In this document: positions 38,367 through 46,561 of the stretch, in pieces
Layout: every line of letters starts with the position of its first letter
Numbering within the stretch: the stretch's first letter is position 1
Assembly: GCF_002356355.1 (NCBI RefSeq)
Contig: NZ_AP018052.1
Location: 186,001-250,000 of the forward strand
Direction of reading: 5' to 3'
From: Thiohalobacter thiocyanaticus
Lineage (GTDB): Bacteria; Pseudomonadota; Gammaproteobacteria; Thiohalobacterales; Thiohalobacteraceae
Length of the DNA stretch: 64,000 nucleotides
Notes under the pieces: generated by a model
What the model saw: the letters and a program-made list of their open reading frames with translations, nothing else
Databases searched by the model: none
Told to the model about the DNA's origin: nothing
Program-made: the position numbers and the translations under genes

Positions 38367-38378
38367 GCTTCTGTATCG
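38367..38378 (+). other. attR core repeat
   Basis: GCTTCTGTATCG followed by TAAA, an exact 12-base copy of the mnmE-end sequence at 23978-23989. It marks the island's right boundary. Confidence 0.8.
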
Positions 38379-38424
38379 TAAACGGTTTTCCGCGTGACCG
38401 AAAGGGAACCAAAGAGGCCGGTGA

Positions 38425-38481
38425 TCCTCAAAAGGGGTCGGTGACAAATGATTCTCATTTGTCACCGACCCCTTTTGAGGA
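38425..38481. repeat. Perfect 27-bp inverted repeat with 3-base loop
   Basis: The left arm begins TCCTCAAAAGGGGTCGGTGA and the right arm (38455-38481) is its exact reverse complement, with a TTC loop. A short T run (CCCTTTTTGG) follows on the plus strand. It resembles REP elements linked to IS200-like RAYT transposases (aaaggggtcgg... type). It is 46 bases outside attR and just upstream of the cytochrome gene. Confidence 0.85.
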
Positions 38482-38507
38482 CCCTTTTTGGAGAGCAGGA
38501 GAAGCAG

Positions 38508-39029
38508 ATGAACAAGGATTCAGAGACGCGATATGGCACTGTCACCCGGCTTTTTCACTGGGGCATGGCCTTTCTGATTGGATGGCAGCTGTTGAAAGTC
38601 TTCGATCGTATCGATGATGGCGAGCACTGGGTCGGGCAGACTCTTGTACCCTGGCATGTATCCATTGGATCACTGCTGCTGCTGCTGGTGCTGCTGCGGA
38701 TCGGCTGGGCGATGAACCAGAAGCACAATCGCCCCGCACAGGATCCGGCCGTGGCGTTTCTGGTCAAGGCGGGCCATGGCCTGTTGTATGCCGCTATGCT
38801 GCTGATGCCTGTTACCGGCATCCTGACCATGCTGGGCAACGGCTATGGCTGGAAGGTCTTTGGTATCCAGCTGGCGGCCAAGGGCGATGAAATCCCCTGG
38901 ATGGCCAGCCTCGGCAGCCTGCATTCACCGATCGCCTGGACGCTGCTGGTGCTGATCGTTGGGCATATTGGCATGGCGCTGCTGCACCATTTCGCCCGGA
39001 AGGACGATGTATTGCAACGCATGCTGTGA
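38508..39029 (+). CDS. Cytochrome b561 family protein
   Basis: 173 residues with about four membrane helices and His residues placed for two b hemes: TRLFHWGMAFLIGWQLL, VPWHVSIGSLLLLL, AGHGLLYAAMLLMPVTGIL and GSLHSPIAWTLLVLIVGHIGMALLHH. The family transfers electrons across or within the inner membrane, often from quinol to a periplasmic acceptor. The start MNKDSETRYG has AGGAG upstream. It is the first chromosomal gene after the island. Confidence 0.92.
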   Translation: MNKDSETRYGTVTRLFHWGMAFLIGWQLLKVFDRIDDGEHWVGQTLVPWHVSIGSLLLLLVLLRIGWAMNQKHNRPAQDPAVAFLVKAGHGLLYAAMLLMPVTGILTMLGNGYGWKVFGIQLAAKGDEIPWMASLGSLHSPIAWTLLVLIVGHIGMALLHHFARKDDVLQRML

Positions 39030-39075
39030 TTGTTCCGGTTCCGACAAAGGCACGGCAGGCGTCTAGACTCGGGAC

Positions 39076-40668
39076 ATGCGACTTCATCGCGGCATATGCC
39101 TGACCCTGCTGCTGGCCACTATGGCCAGCGGGACGTTGCTCGCGCTGCCGGATCAGGACGATACGGGTGCCTCCGCCCTGTCCTCCGTAGCCGCGGTGCA
39201 CGACTATCCGCGCGGTTCGGCCATCGACTGGCAACCCTGGGGGACGCAGGCCCGTGCCCGGGCGCAGCGGACGAACAAGGGGCTGTTTGTCTACTTCCAC
39301 GGCCAGTGGTGCACCTGGTGCCGGCAGTATCAGGAGCAGACGCTGGAGCATCCCGCTACCGTGGCTGCCATCGAGGCGCGCTATGTGCCGGTGCTGGTGA
39401 ATCTGGATCAGCGCCGTGACCTGTTCACCCGCCTGGGCGGCCGCGGCGTTCCCTACACGGTGCTGATGGACGCGGCGGGCCAGCCGCTGGCCCGCTTCAC
39501 CGGACATGTGAGCGCCGTGGACCTGCAGCAGCTGTTGCAGGAAACGGCACAACAGCTCATCACTGCCGCTGCCGTCCCGGCCGGCCTGGAAAGCCTGCTC
39601 GAGGGTGATCCGGAGGCGTTTCTGGCCTTTCTGGATGAGACCTATGACCCGACGCAGCAGCGCCTGAGCGGGGCCTCGATCATCGGCGCCCTGAGCAAAC
39701 GGCCGCAGCCACTGACCTATCTGCTGTTGCTGCACGAGCCCGCCTGGGCCGAACGCATCCCGGGCATGCTGGATGTGCTGCGCGAGGAACTGTTTGACCC
39801 GGTCGACGGCGGCTTCTTCTTCTTTCACGATTCCGAGCAGCCCGAGCCGGCGGATCGGACAGAAACCTCCAAGGTGCTGGGCCTCAATGCCAAGCTCATC
39901 TGGCTGTTCGCCGAGTCCTATCATGAACTGGGCCGCGAACGCGATGCGCGCGTGGTGCGAGAATCGCTGAACTATCTGCGCACCGTCCTCTGGAATGAAT
40001 CACACGGAAGCTTTCCGGGCAGTCAGGCCTCGGATCCGGAATATTATGCCGCGCCGGCGCGCGTGCGGGCCGAACTGATACCGCCCCCGGTCGAGCGGGT
40101 TCAGTACGCCGATGTCAGCGGCCAGGCCATCATTGCGCTGATCCGCGCCGCCCGGGCCCTGGACGAACCCGGCTATCTGCGCTGGGCCGGCCGGGCGCTC
40201 GCCGGGCTGGATGCCCGCCTGCGTCACCCCGACGGCGGCTATTACCACTATCGCCCCGATGGCGGCGCGCCGCAGCTGGCCCATTACCTGCCGGCCCAGG
40301 TCTGGCCCGCAGCGGCCTGGTGGTTGTATTACGCCGCAACCGGCGATGCGCAGGCAAAGGCACGGGGGGCGCAGCTGCTGGCGCACATCGCGGCATATTA
40401 CGACGCTTCGCTCGGCGGCTTTGCCGAACGCCTGGACCCGGGTCTGCAACCCTGGACCGAGTCCCGCACCCATGCCGCGCTGGCCTGGATGCTGGTTGCA
40501 CCGGCGGATCCTGCGGTCGTCCCTGATGCGGTATTGTCGCCCGAACGGCGGGAGTTGTGGCTGAGAGCGGCGCTGAAGCAACTGCAGCTGGTCAGCGGCG
40601 GTGATCCGGATGACATGGCGCTGGGCGTATTGGCGCAGCGCCGGATGGGGAGACAGGAAAGGCCGTAA
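39076..40668 (+). CDS. Exported thioredoxin/DUF255-type protein
   Basis: 530 residues: a signal peptide (MRLHRGICLTLLLATMASGT), then a thioredoxin-like domain with an active-site-like CTWC (FHGQWCTWCRQYQEQTLEHP) and the cis-Pro region GVPYTVLMDAAGQP. A long alpha-helical toroid-like domain from about residue 180 to the end resembles the DUF255/YyaL (alpha/alpha) family. It is probably periplasmic. Redox substrate is unknown. It converges with slyD across a short GC-rich hairpin. Confidence 0.85.
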   Translation: MRLHRGICLTLLLATMASGTLLALPDQDDTGASALSSVAAVHDYPRGSAIDWQPWGTQARARAQRTNKGLFVYFHGQWCTWCRQYQEQTLEHPATVAAIEARYVPVLVNLDQRRDLFTRLGGRGVPYTVLMDAAGQPLARFTGHVSAVDLQQLLQETAQQLITAAAVPAGLESLLEGDPEAFLAFLDETYDPTQQRLSGASIIGALSKRPQPLTYLLLLHEPAWAERIPGMLDVLREELFDPVDGGFFFFHDSEQPEPADRTETSKVLGLNAKLIWLFAESYHELGRERDARVVRESLNYLRTVLWNESHGSFPGSQASDPEYYAAPARVRAELIPPPVERVQYADVSGQAIIALIRAARALDEPGYLRWAGRALAGLDARLRHPDGGYYHYRPDGGAPQLAHYLPAQVWPAAAWWLYYAATGDAQAKARGAQLLAHIAAYYDASLGGFAERLDPGLQPWTESRTHAALAWMLVAPADPAVVPDAVLSPERRELWLRAALKQLQLVSGGDPDDMALGVLAQRRMGRQERP

Positions 40669-40687
40669 CCGCCCCGGGCGGGGCGGT
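40668..40687. terminator. Possible bidirectional terminator between convergent genes
   Basis: ACCGCCCC-GGGC-GGGGCGGT forms an 8-bp GC stem between the DUF255-type gene and slyD, but no U tract follows in either direction. Confidence 0.4.
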
Positions 40688-40702
40688 CATCAGCAGACGG
40701 TA

Positions 40703-41182
40703 TTAATGCTCGTGCCCGCCCGGGCCGTGCACGTGGCCGTGGGAGAGTTCTTCCTCGCTGGCATCGCGCACGTCGGCGATCTCGACATCGAAGGTCAGGG
40801 TCATGCCGGCCAGCGGGTGATTGCCGTCGACGGTAACCGTGCTGTCGTCGGCCTTGACCACGGTGACGACCATCGGGCCGTTGGGAGAATCGGCCTGGAA
40901 GCGCATGCCGGGCTGGATGTCCTCGACCCCCTGGAAGGCGTCGCGCGGCACTTCCTGGATCAGGGCCTCATCGCTCATGCCGTAGCCCTGCTCGGGTTCG
41001 ACGGTCACGGTCATCTTCTCGCCCACATCCTTGCCCTCGAGGGCGGTTTCCAGACCCGGGATGATGTTGCTCGCGCCGTGCAGGTAGGCCAGGGGCTGGT
41101 CACTGGACTGGTCCAGGATCTGGCCCTCGGGGTCCTTCAGTGTGTAGTGGATGGAGACGACCTTGTTCTGTGCGACTGGCAT
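40703..41182 (-). CDS. slyD: FKBP-type peptidyl-prolyl isomerase, SlyD-like
   Basis: 159 residues: FKBP domain (VVSIHYTLKDPEGQILDQS, LHGASNIIPGLETALEGKDVG) with an inserted IF chaperone domain and the DGNHPLAGMTLTF segment. A short His-rich tail (HGHVHGPGGHEH) would bind nickel or zinc, as in SlyD. It acts as a prolyl isomerase, chaperone and metal carrier in the cytoplasm. A second family member lies at 59726-60211. The start MPVAQNKVVS is preceded by GGAAAG. Confidence 0.93.
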   Translation of the reverse strand: MPVAQNKVVSIHYTLKDPEGQILDQSSDQPLAYLHGASNIIPGLETALEGKDVGEKMTVTVEPEQGYGMSDEALIQEVPRDAFQGVEDIQPGMRFQADSPNGPMVVTVVKADDSTVTVDGNHPLAGMTLTFDVEIADVRDASEEELSHGHVHGPGGHEH

Positions 41183-41311
41183 GCTGCTTTCCTTTACCCT
41201 GCGGGCAGTTCGTTTCAATCCCCCCATGTTAGCCCATCCGCATCGCTTTCGATAGGCTGCGCCGGGTTTCCGGCAGCAGCGCAGGCGCGGAGCAAGGGCC
41301 TGGCAGCCGCC

Positions 41312-43306
41312 CTAGCGAAAGGCGCGCACCGCCCGGCGCAGGGCCTCGAGCGCATCGCGCGGCGGCTGGCGGCGATAACGCAGCACCTGGTAGCGCTGGA
41401 TCACGCGCCCGGCGGCCGGGGCCAGGGCGGGCCGGGTCCGGCGGATACGAGCGAGCAGCTGACGCGGGGTCTCGCCGGGCTCGGGGCGGATACCGTGGCG
41501 CGCCAGCCGGCGGCAGAAGGCGCGGTAGAGACGCACGGCGGGGTCGCGGGCCGTCTCGCGCGGACGCAGCATCCACCAGGCAAGCAGCGCCAGCACCGGG
41601 ATCAGCAGCAGCAGCAGGGTCAGACCGAGCCCGCGCCAGCTTACGTCGGGCAGGCCCAGGCCGGAGAGAAAATCCCGCTGGCGCTCAGGTCCGTAGTCCA
41701 GCACCCACTGGTTCCAGCGGTGATTGAGCGCGTCCCAACTCTGGCGCATCTCCTGCAGTGTCCGCTGCCAGCCCCGGGTGCCGTCGGTCCAGAAGCGCAC
41801 TGCGCCGGAGTCGCGACTGGCGCCGACCTCGATCCGGCTTTCGATGCGCTCCGGGGCGATGGCGGTGGTGGGGTCGACCCGGACCCAGCCTCCCTCCGGC
41901 AGCCACACCTCGGCCCAGGCATGGGCATCCGACTGCCGCACGACCAGGTAGTCCCCCGCGGCGTTGTATTCCCCGCCCAGGTAGCCGGTCACCACCCGGG
42001 CCGGCAGCCCGGCCGCGCGCATCAGCAGCGTGAAGGCGGCGGCATAATGCTCGCAGAAACCGCGCCGGGTCTCGAACAGGAACTCGCCGACCGGGTTGGC
42101 ACCCAGCCGCGGCGGGGTCAGGGTGTAGATGAAATGCTCCTGGTTGAAGTGGCGCAGGGCCTGGTCGATGATGGCCTGCGGCGAATCGGCCGCCGCCCGC
42201 CAGCCGCGGGCCAGGGCCAGCACCCGGGGATCCAGATCGGCCGGGTAGCCGCGGGTAATGTCGCGCCGGCCGGGTGCGCTGGCGGCGACCCGGACCTGCG
42301 GGTAGGACACCACCTCGTAGCGCTGGCGCAGTCGCACCCGGGTCTCGCTGATGAGTTGCAGGTCGGGAGTCAGCCAGGCGCCTTCCGGCACGCTGCCCGG
42401 GCGGTCCAGGGCGAGCAGATGGACCTGATTGTGCGGCTCCAGGGTCAGGGTCTGGCGCACCGGCTCGCCCCGGGGTTCCAGTAGCCGGCCGGCCTGGACG
42501 TTGCTGGGCAGACGCTGCCCGGCCCGGACCGGCTGCGTCTCCCAGCGGCGTCCATCCGTGAGCGCCAGCACCGGACCGCGCCAGTAACGCTGAGCGGGCG
42601 GCGGCGGCGGACCGTCGAACTGTACCCGGAAGGCCACCGCCTCGGAACCGGCCAGTTCGCTGATGCGACCCGGTTCCATGGCATCGCTCAGGCCGGTCAC
42701 ACCGCTGTGGGCATCCCCGGGCAGGCTCCACAACGGGCCGGGAATGCGCGGAAACAGGAGAAACAGCAGCAGCAGCAGCGGCACGGCGCCCAGCAGCAGC
42801 CGCCCGGCCAGACGGGCGTGACGGCGGGCGGGCAGCGGCTGACGGGGATCGCTGAGCGCGACCCAGACGGAGGTCAGGGCCCAGACCGCGAGCACCAGCC
42901 AGGCGCCCAGCCATAGCGACTGACTGAATAGAAAGGCCACCCCGAGCATGAAATAGCCCAGAAAGATCAGCAGCTGGGCATCGCGCGGTCGACGCAGTTC
43001 GACGAACTTCATGATGGACAGGAACACCAGCAGGGCACTGCCGGGCTCGCGGCCGAAGAAGGCACCGTATTCGATCAGGATCAGGCCGACGCCGGCGGCG
43101 GTGAGCAGCAGGCGCAGCCAGGTCGAGGGCGACGGCCGGCCCTGCCAGGCCAGCGCCAGCCGCCAGCCCAGCAGGATCAGCCACAGCAGGGTCAGCACGC
43201 CGGGCTGGCGCAGCAGCTGCGGCAGCCCGGCCAGGATCAGGCTGGCGGCCAGGGCCAGCAGCAGACCGCGCGGGGGCTGCCAGTCAGCGGGCCGCCGCGC
43301 GGCCAT
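41312..43306 (-). CDS. DUF3488/transglutaminase-like membrane protein (TgpA family)
   Basis: 664 residues. Several N-terminal membrane helices (LLLALAASLILAGLPQLL; AWLVLAVWALTSVWVAL; LLLGAVPLLLLLFLLFP) precede a periplasmic transglutaminase-like domain with the Cys-His-Asp triad visible in RRGFCEHYAAAF, SDAHAWAEVWLP and VDPT. A C-terminal helix and a DUF4129-like cytoplasmic tail follow. The reaction is unproven for the family. It overlaps the upstream DUF58 gene by one base and forms the typical moxR-DUF58-tgpA operon. Confidence 0.92.
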   Translation of the reverse strand: MAARRPADWQPPRGLLLALAASLILAGLPQLLRQPGVLTLLWLILLGWRLALAWQGRPSPSTWLRLLLTAAGVGLILIEYGAFFGREPGSALLVFLSIMKFVELRRPRDAQLLIFLGYFMLGVAFLFSQSLWLGAWLVLAVWALTSVWVALSDPRQPLPARRHARLAGRLLLGAVPLLLLLFLLFPRIPGPLWSLPGDAHSGVTGLSDAMEPGRISELAGSEAVAFRVQFDGPPPPPAQRYWRGPVLALTDGRRWETQPVRAGQRLPSNVQAGRLLEPRGEPVRQTLTLEPHNQVHLLALDRPGSVPEGAWLTPDLQLISETRVRLRQRYEVVSYPQVRVAASAPGRRDITRGYPADLDPRVLALARGWRAAADSPQAIIDQALRHFNQEHFIYTLTPPRLGANPVGEFLFETRRGFCEHYAAAFTLLMRAAGLPARVVTGYLGGEYNAAGDYLVVRQSDAHAWAEVWLPEGGWVRVDPTTAIAPERIESRIEVGASRDSGAVRFWTDGTRGWQRTLQEMRQSWDALNHRWNQWVLDYGPERQRDFLSGLGLPDVSWRGLGLTLLLLLIPVLALLAWWMLRPRETARDPAVRLYRAFCRRLARHGIRPEPGETPRQLLARIRRTRPALAPAAGRVIQRYQVLRYRRQPPRDALEALRRAVRAFR

Positions 43307-44274
43307 CAGTCGCTCACCCCGAACAGGGCCAGCGCCTGCAGGCAGCGTTCACGCTGGTCCGGTCCGCGCCCGAGCGTGATCTCCATGCCGGGCAGGCGCA
43401 GGCCATAGCGCTGCTGGTCCCGGTCCAGCTCCAGCACCCAGCGGACGAGCCGACGCAGCCGGGCTTCGGTATCGTGCTCGGCCAGGGCGTTGAAGTCGAG
43501 CCAGTAGTCGACACTACGGTCGCCCCCGAACTCCTTGATCTGCAGGCCCTGTTCGCGGGCGTAGGCCTTCCAGTCCACCAGCCGCAGCGAGTCCCCGGGA
43601 TGGTAGGTCCGGAAGCCGCGGAAATCGTCCTGACCCCGGCCCTGGGTGCCGTCCTCGCTGGGCCGGCGGCCGGCCTGGGGCGGAGCGCCGCCGGTGTCGG
43701 CCGGGGCCGGCCAGACCCAGGTGCGGGCACTGAGACTGACATGGGTCCAGCAGTGGAACAGGCCCAGCGGGTAGCGGGTGAAGAGCCGGATGCGACCGGG
43801 GCGGAGCCAGCCGCGGCGGCGGGTCGGCAGGTCCAGATGTACGCGGGCCGGGGCCTCGGCGGGGATGTCGAACCAGACCGGCGCGGTCCCGTCGCTATCC
43901 AGGGCCAGGCCGGTGCGCATCCCATCGGCCCGGGCGGTGAGGGTGAAGCGTGCCGGCCGGCCGCACTGGACCGGTGCGGCCGTGGCCAGTTCCAGCCGGA
44001 CCCCGGCCAGGTTGCGCCAGGTCTGCAGCATGGCCATCACCCCGACCCCGGCCAGCAGGAAGGTCAGGGCAAAGACCAGGTTGTTGTTGTAGTTGATGGC
44101 GCCGAGCAGCAGCAGCAGCAGCAGCAGGACGAAGCCCAGACCGGTGGCGGTGGGCAGGATGAAGATGTTGCGCCGATCCAGGGCCAGCGTCTCGCTGCCC
44201 GCCAGTACGGGCGGCTGCCGGCGCAACAGACGTTCGGCGGTGGGAAGGACGGACTGGCGCTGGGTCGGGGGCAT
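43306..44274 (-). CDS. DUF58 domain-containing protein
   Basis: 322 residues with an N-terminal membrane hairpin (GLGFVLLLLLLLLGAINYNN; LVFALTFLLAGVGVMAML) and the DUF58 core motif FRTYHPGDSLRLVDWKAYAR then LQIKEFGGDRS. The family is thought to be a metal-dependent-adhesion-like partner of MoxR ATPases. It is coupled to the transglutaminase gene and lies downstream of moxR, from which a repeat element separates it. Confidence 0.92.
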   Translation of the reverse strand: MPPTQRQSVLPTAERLLRRQPPVLAGSETLALDRRNIFILPTATGLGFVLLLLLLLLGAINYNNNLVFALTFLLAGVGVMAMLQTWRNLAGVRLELATAAPVQCGRPARFTLTARADGMRTGLALDSDGTAPVWFDIPAEAPARVHLDLPTRRRGWLRPGRIRLFTRYPLGLFHCWTHVSLSARTWVWPAPADTGGAPPQAGRRPSEDGTQGRGQDDFRGFRTYHPGDSLRLVDWKAYAREQGLQIKEFGGDRSVDYWLDFNALAEHDTEARLRRLVRWVLELDRDQQRYGLRLPGMEITLGRGPDQRERCLQALALFGVSD

Positions 44275-44307
44275 GGGTCGGCAGGTCAGGGATGCGCGTG
44301 GACAGGC

Positions 44308-44397
44308 GTCATGGCGAGGCGCGCGGCGCCGCGGCAGCCTCTTACCCGGGAATCAGCCAGTTGGAGATTGCCACGTCACTTCGTTCCCCGCAATGAC
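44308..44397. repeat. REP-like inverted repeat, family D copy 1 (TCATTGCGAGG type)
   Basis: The ends GTCATGGCGAGG and CCCCGCAATGAC face each other, with GGAGATTGCC inside. Related copies are at 52207-52284 and 59542-59625. It lies in the moxR-DUF58 gap (44275-44497), whose remaining 100 bases are AT-rich and unremarkable. Confidence 0.75.
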
Positions 44398-44497
44398 GGC
44401 CAGGTAAAGAAAGCCATTTGATTTTGAATGTTTTCAGGGTATTAAGTTCTATTTAAGAATAGACTCCAATAATTTATATAAATATAAATATTGATAT

Positions 44498-45409
44498 TCA
44501 GGGAATTTCCACCGCCAGCAATGGCTCCAGCAGGGTCTCCGGCGCCAGCCCGTCGGCATCCCGCGGTTGCAGGCGATGCCCGACCACGGCCGCCAGCACG
44601 GCCTGGATGTCGTCGGGCAGGACATGGTCGCGCCCGTCGATCAGGGCCCAGGCGCGGGCCCCCTGCAGCAGGGCCAGGCCGGCGCGCGGCGACAGTCCGC
44701 TGCGGTAGTGGCCGCTGTCGCGGCTGGTGGCGAGCAGGGCCTGGATGTAGTCCAGCAGGGCCGGACTGGCATGGATGCGGGCGACCGCGGCCTGCAGTTC
44801 GGCCAGTTGTTCCGGGCTGAGCAGCGGGGCCTGATCGCGTATCAGTTCCCGGCGGGAGACCCCGGCCAGCAGTTCACGCTCGGCGGCCGCATCCGGGTAG
44901 CCCAGGTGCAGCCGCATCAGGAAGCGGTCCAGCTGGGACTCGGGCAGCGGGAAGGTGCCGATCTGATAGGTCGGGTTCTGGGTGGCGATGACGAAGAAGG
45001 GCTCGGGCAGGGCGCGGGTCGCGCCCTCCAGGGTCACCTGGCCCTCCTCCATCGCCTCCAGCAGTGCGCTCTGGGTCTTGGGCGTGGCGCGATTGATCTC
45101 GTCGGCCAGCACCAGCTGGGCGAACACCGGGCCGGGATGGAAGCGGAACTGCCCGCTCTCACGATCGAAGACGGAAATCCCGAGGATGTCCGCCGGCAGC
45201 AGGTCGCTGGTGAACTGGATGCGCTGATAGTCCAGGCCCAGCACCGCCGCCAGGGCGTGGGCCAGTGTGGTCTTGCCCACACCCGGCAGATCCTCGACCA
45301 GCAGGTGGCCGCGCGCCAGCAGACAGGCCAGCGCCAGGCGCAGCGACTGTTCCTTGCCGAGGATGATGCCGTTGAGGGCCGAGAAGACCGGCGCGATGAA
45401 GGGATGCAT
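44498..45409 (-). CDS. MoxR-family AAA+ ATPase
   Basis: 303 residues from MHPFIAPVFSALNGIILGKE. Walker A is DLPGVGKTTLAHAL, Walker B is LVLADEINRATPKTQSALL, and sensor 1 is FFVIATQNPTYQIGTFPLPE. MoxR proteins act as chaperone-like remodelers of partner proteins of the DUF58/VWA type, consistent with the next two genes. A longer upstream frame is out of family and unused. Confidence 0.95.
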   Translation of the reverse strand: MHPFIAPVFSALNGIILGKEQSLRLALACLLARGHLLVEDLPGVGKTTLAHALAAVLGLDYQRIQFTSDLLPADILGISVFDRESGQFRFHPGPVFAQLVLADEINRATPKTQSALLEAMEEGQVTLEGATRALPEPFFVIATQNPTYQIGTFPLPESQLDRFLMRLHLGYPDAAAERELLAGVSRRELIRDQAPLLSPEQLAELQAAVARIHASPALLDYIQALLATSRDSGHYRSGLSPRAGLALLQGARAWALIDGRDHVLPDDIQAVLAAVVGHRLQPRDADGLAPETLLEPLLAVEIP

Positions 45410-45483
45410 GAGGCGATGATCGCCAACTCCGGCCGGCCGGTCAAACGGCCGGTCGGATTCCCGGTCCCCAGCGGCACGGGGCT

Positions 45484-46422
45484 TCAGGCACAGGCGCTGC
45501 AGATGGCCTCCACGTGACGGTGGTCGGTGCCGCAGCAGCCGCCGAGCACGTTCAGCCACGGCAGCTGCCGGCGCAGGCCGCGGTACTGGACGCCGAGTTC
45601 AATCGGATCGCCGGCATCCAGTTCGGTGCAGGCGTCGAGCTCGGCGTGGCTCAGGCGCGAGGCGTTGGCGCGCAGCCCGCGCAGGCGCGCGCGCCAGCCG
45701 GCGTCGGTGTGCAGCAGATGAGCAAAGTGATCGGGATGGGCGCAGTTGAGCATGAAATAGGCGGCATGACGGTCGGTGGCGGCATCGGTGCGTTCGATCG
45801 CCTCACCCAGCGGCTCGCCCGAGGGCAGCCGGCCGTCGGTTTCCACAGTGAAGGATACCGCTATCGGCATGGCGCAGTCGCGCGCGGCCTGGACGATGCC
45901 GATGGCTTCTTCGGCATAGTTCAGTGTTAGCACGGAAACCATGTCGGCCTCGGTGGCGGCGAAGCTCTCGATCTGCGCCCGGTGATAATCACGCGCGGTC
46001 TCAGCACGCATGCGGATGTCGGCGCGATAGCCGTCGCGGCGCGGGCCCAGGTTGCCACTGATCACCAGCGGGGCCACGGGCGATTCATGCCGGGTGCGCA
46101 GTTCGGCCAGCAAGGCCACGGCCCGGCGGTTGACTGCATCGAGGGCGGCGGCGTCATAGCCCAGCTGCGCCCCCCAGTCGGAATTGGCGCGCCAGGTCGG
46201 CGATTCCAGTATGAAGCCGAGGCCGCGTGCGCGGGCGATATCCAGATAGCGCAGGTAGTAGTCGCGCAGCAGGTCAACCCCGTCGGCGGTGTCGAGCAGG
46301 GTGAAGGCGGCGAAACACGGCAGGTCACGGCCCTGATGAAAGACCAGGGTGGTTTCCAGACCGCCGTCGGTCAGGAACAGGCGGTCGCCGAGTTGGGGCA
46401 GTTGTTCACGATACAGGCTCAT
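45484..46422 (-). CDS. Homocysteine S-methyltransferase family protein
   Basis: 312 residues in a TIM barrel. Zinc ligands are visible as the Cys of MLNCAHPDHFA and the Cys pair of LGGCCGTDHRHVEAI. The N-terminal LTDGGLETTLVFHQG and FILESPTWRANSDWG match the homocysteine/selenocysteine methyltransferase (MmuM-like) family. The methyl donor (S-methylmethionine, betaine or AdoMet) cannot be told from sequence. It is preceded by a strong GAGAGAGGA ribosome-binding site. Confidence 0.9.
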   Translation of the reverse strand: MSLYREQLPQLGDRLFLTDGGLETTLVFHQGRDLPCFAAFTLLDTADGVDLLRDYYLRYLDIARARGLGFILESPTWRANSDWGAQLGYDAAALDAVNRRAVALLAELRTRHESPVAPLVISGNLGPRRDGYRADIRMRAETARDYHRAQIESFAATEADMVSVLTLNYAEEAIGIVQAARDCAMPIAVSFTVETDGRLPSGEPLGEAIERTDAATDRHAAYFMLNCAHPDHFAHLLHTDAGWRARLRGLRANASRLSHAELDACTELDAGDPIELGVQYRGLRRQLPWLNVLGGCCGTDHRHVEAICSACA

Positions 46423-46561
46423 GGTCCTCTCTCCTCTTCAGGCCCGGCGCCATTGCCGGCCCGCCGGGTGGTGTACACTCCTTCTATGCCGGGCCACTAA
46501 CATAGGCCTGTCGAGCCCCGGCCACTAAAGCCGGTCGGGCAAGGAACCGGACAAAACGGCC

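Larger units (their letters stand above)
23978..38378. mobile_element. Integrated genomic island at the 3' end of mnmE (SGI1-type site), defence cargo
   Basis: About 14.4 kb bounded by the direct repeat GCTTCTGTATCG (23978-23989 in mnmE and 38367-38378). The next bases are gTAAAtga on the left and TAAAcgg on the right, so similarity continues with a one-base gap. This is the place used by SGI1-family islands (last 18 bp of mnmE/trmE). A P4-type integrase gene faces inward next to mnmE, and TGTTCCCA repeats occur near both ends. Cargo: AlpA-like, winged-helix-like and M41 peptidase genes, type I R-M with an AlbA_2 gene, and an AvcD-type deaminase. Base composition is mixed and mostly lower in GC than the host. 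No conjugation genes are visible, so it would need outside help to transfer. Confidence 0.85.

Noticed and set aside
46423-46561. SAH or SAM riboswitch upstream of the homocysteine methyltransferase
   Set aside because: No conserved riboswitch core could be recognised in the 139-base gap.
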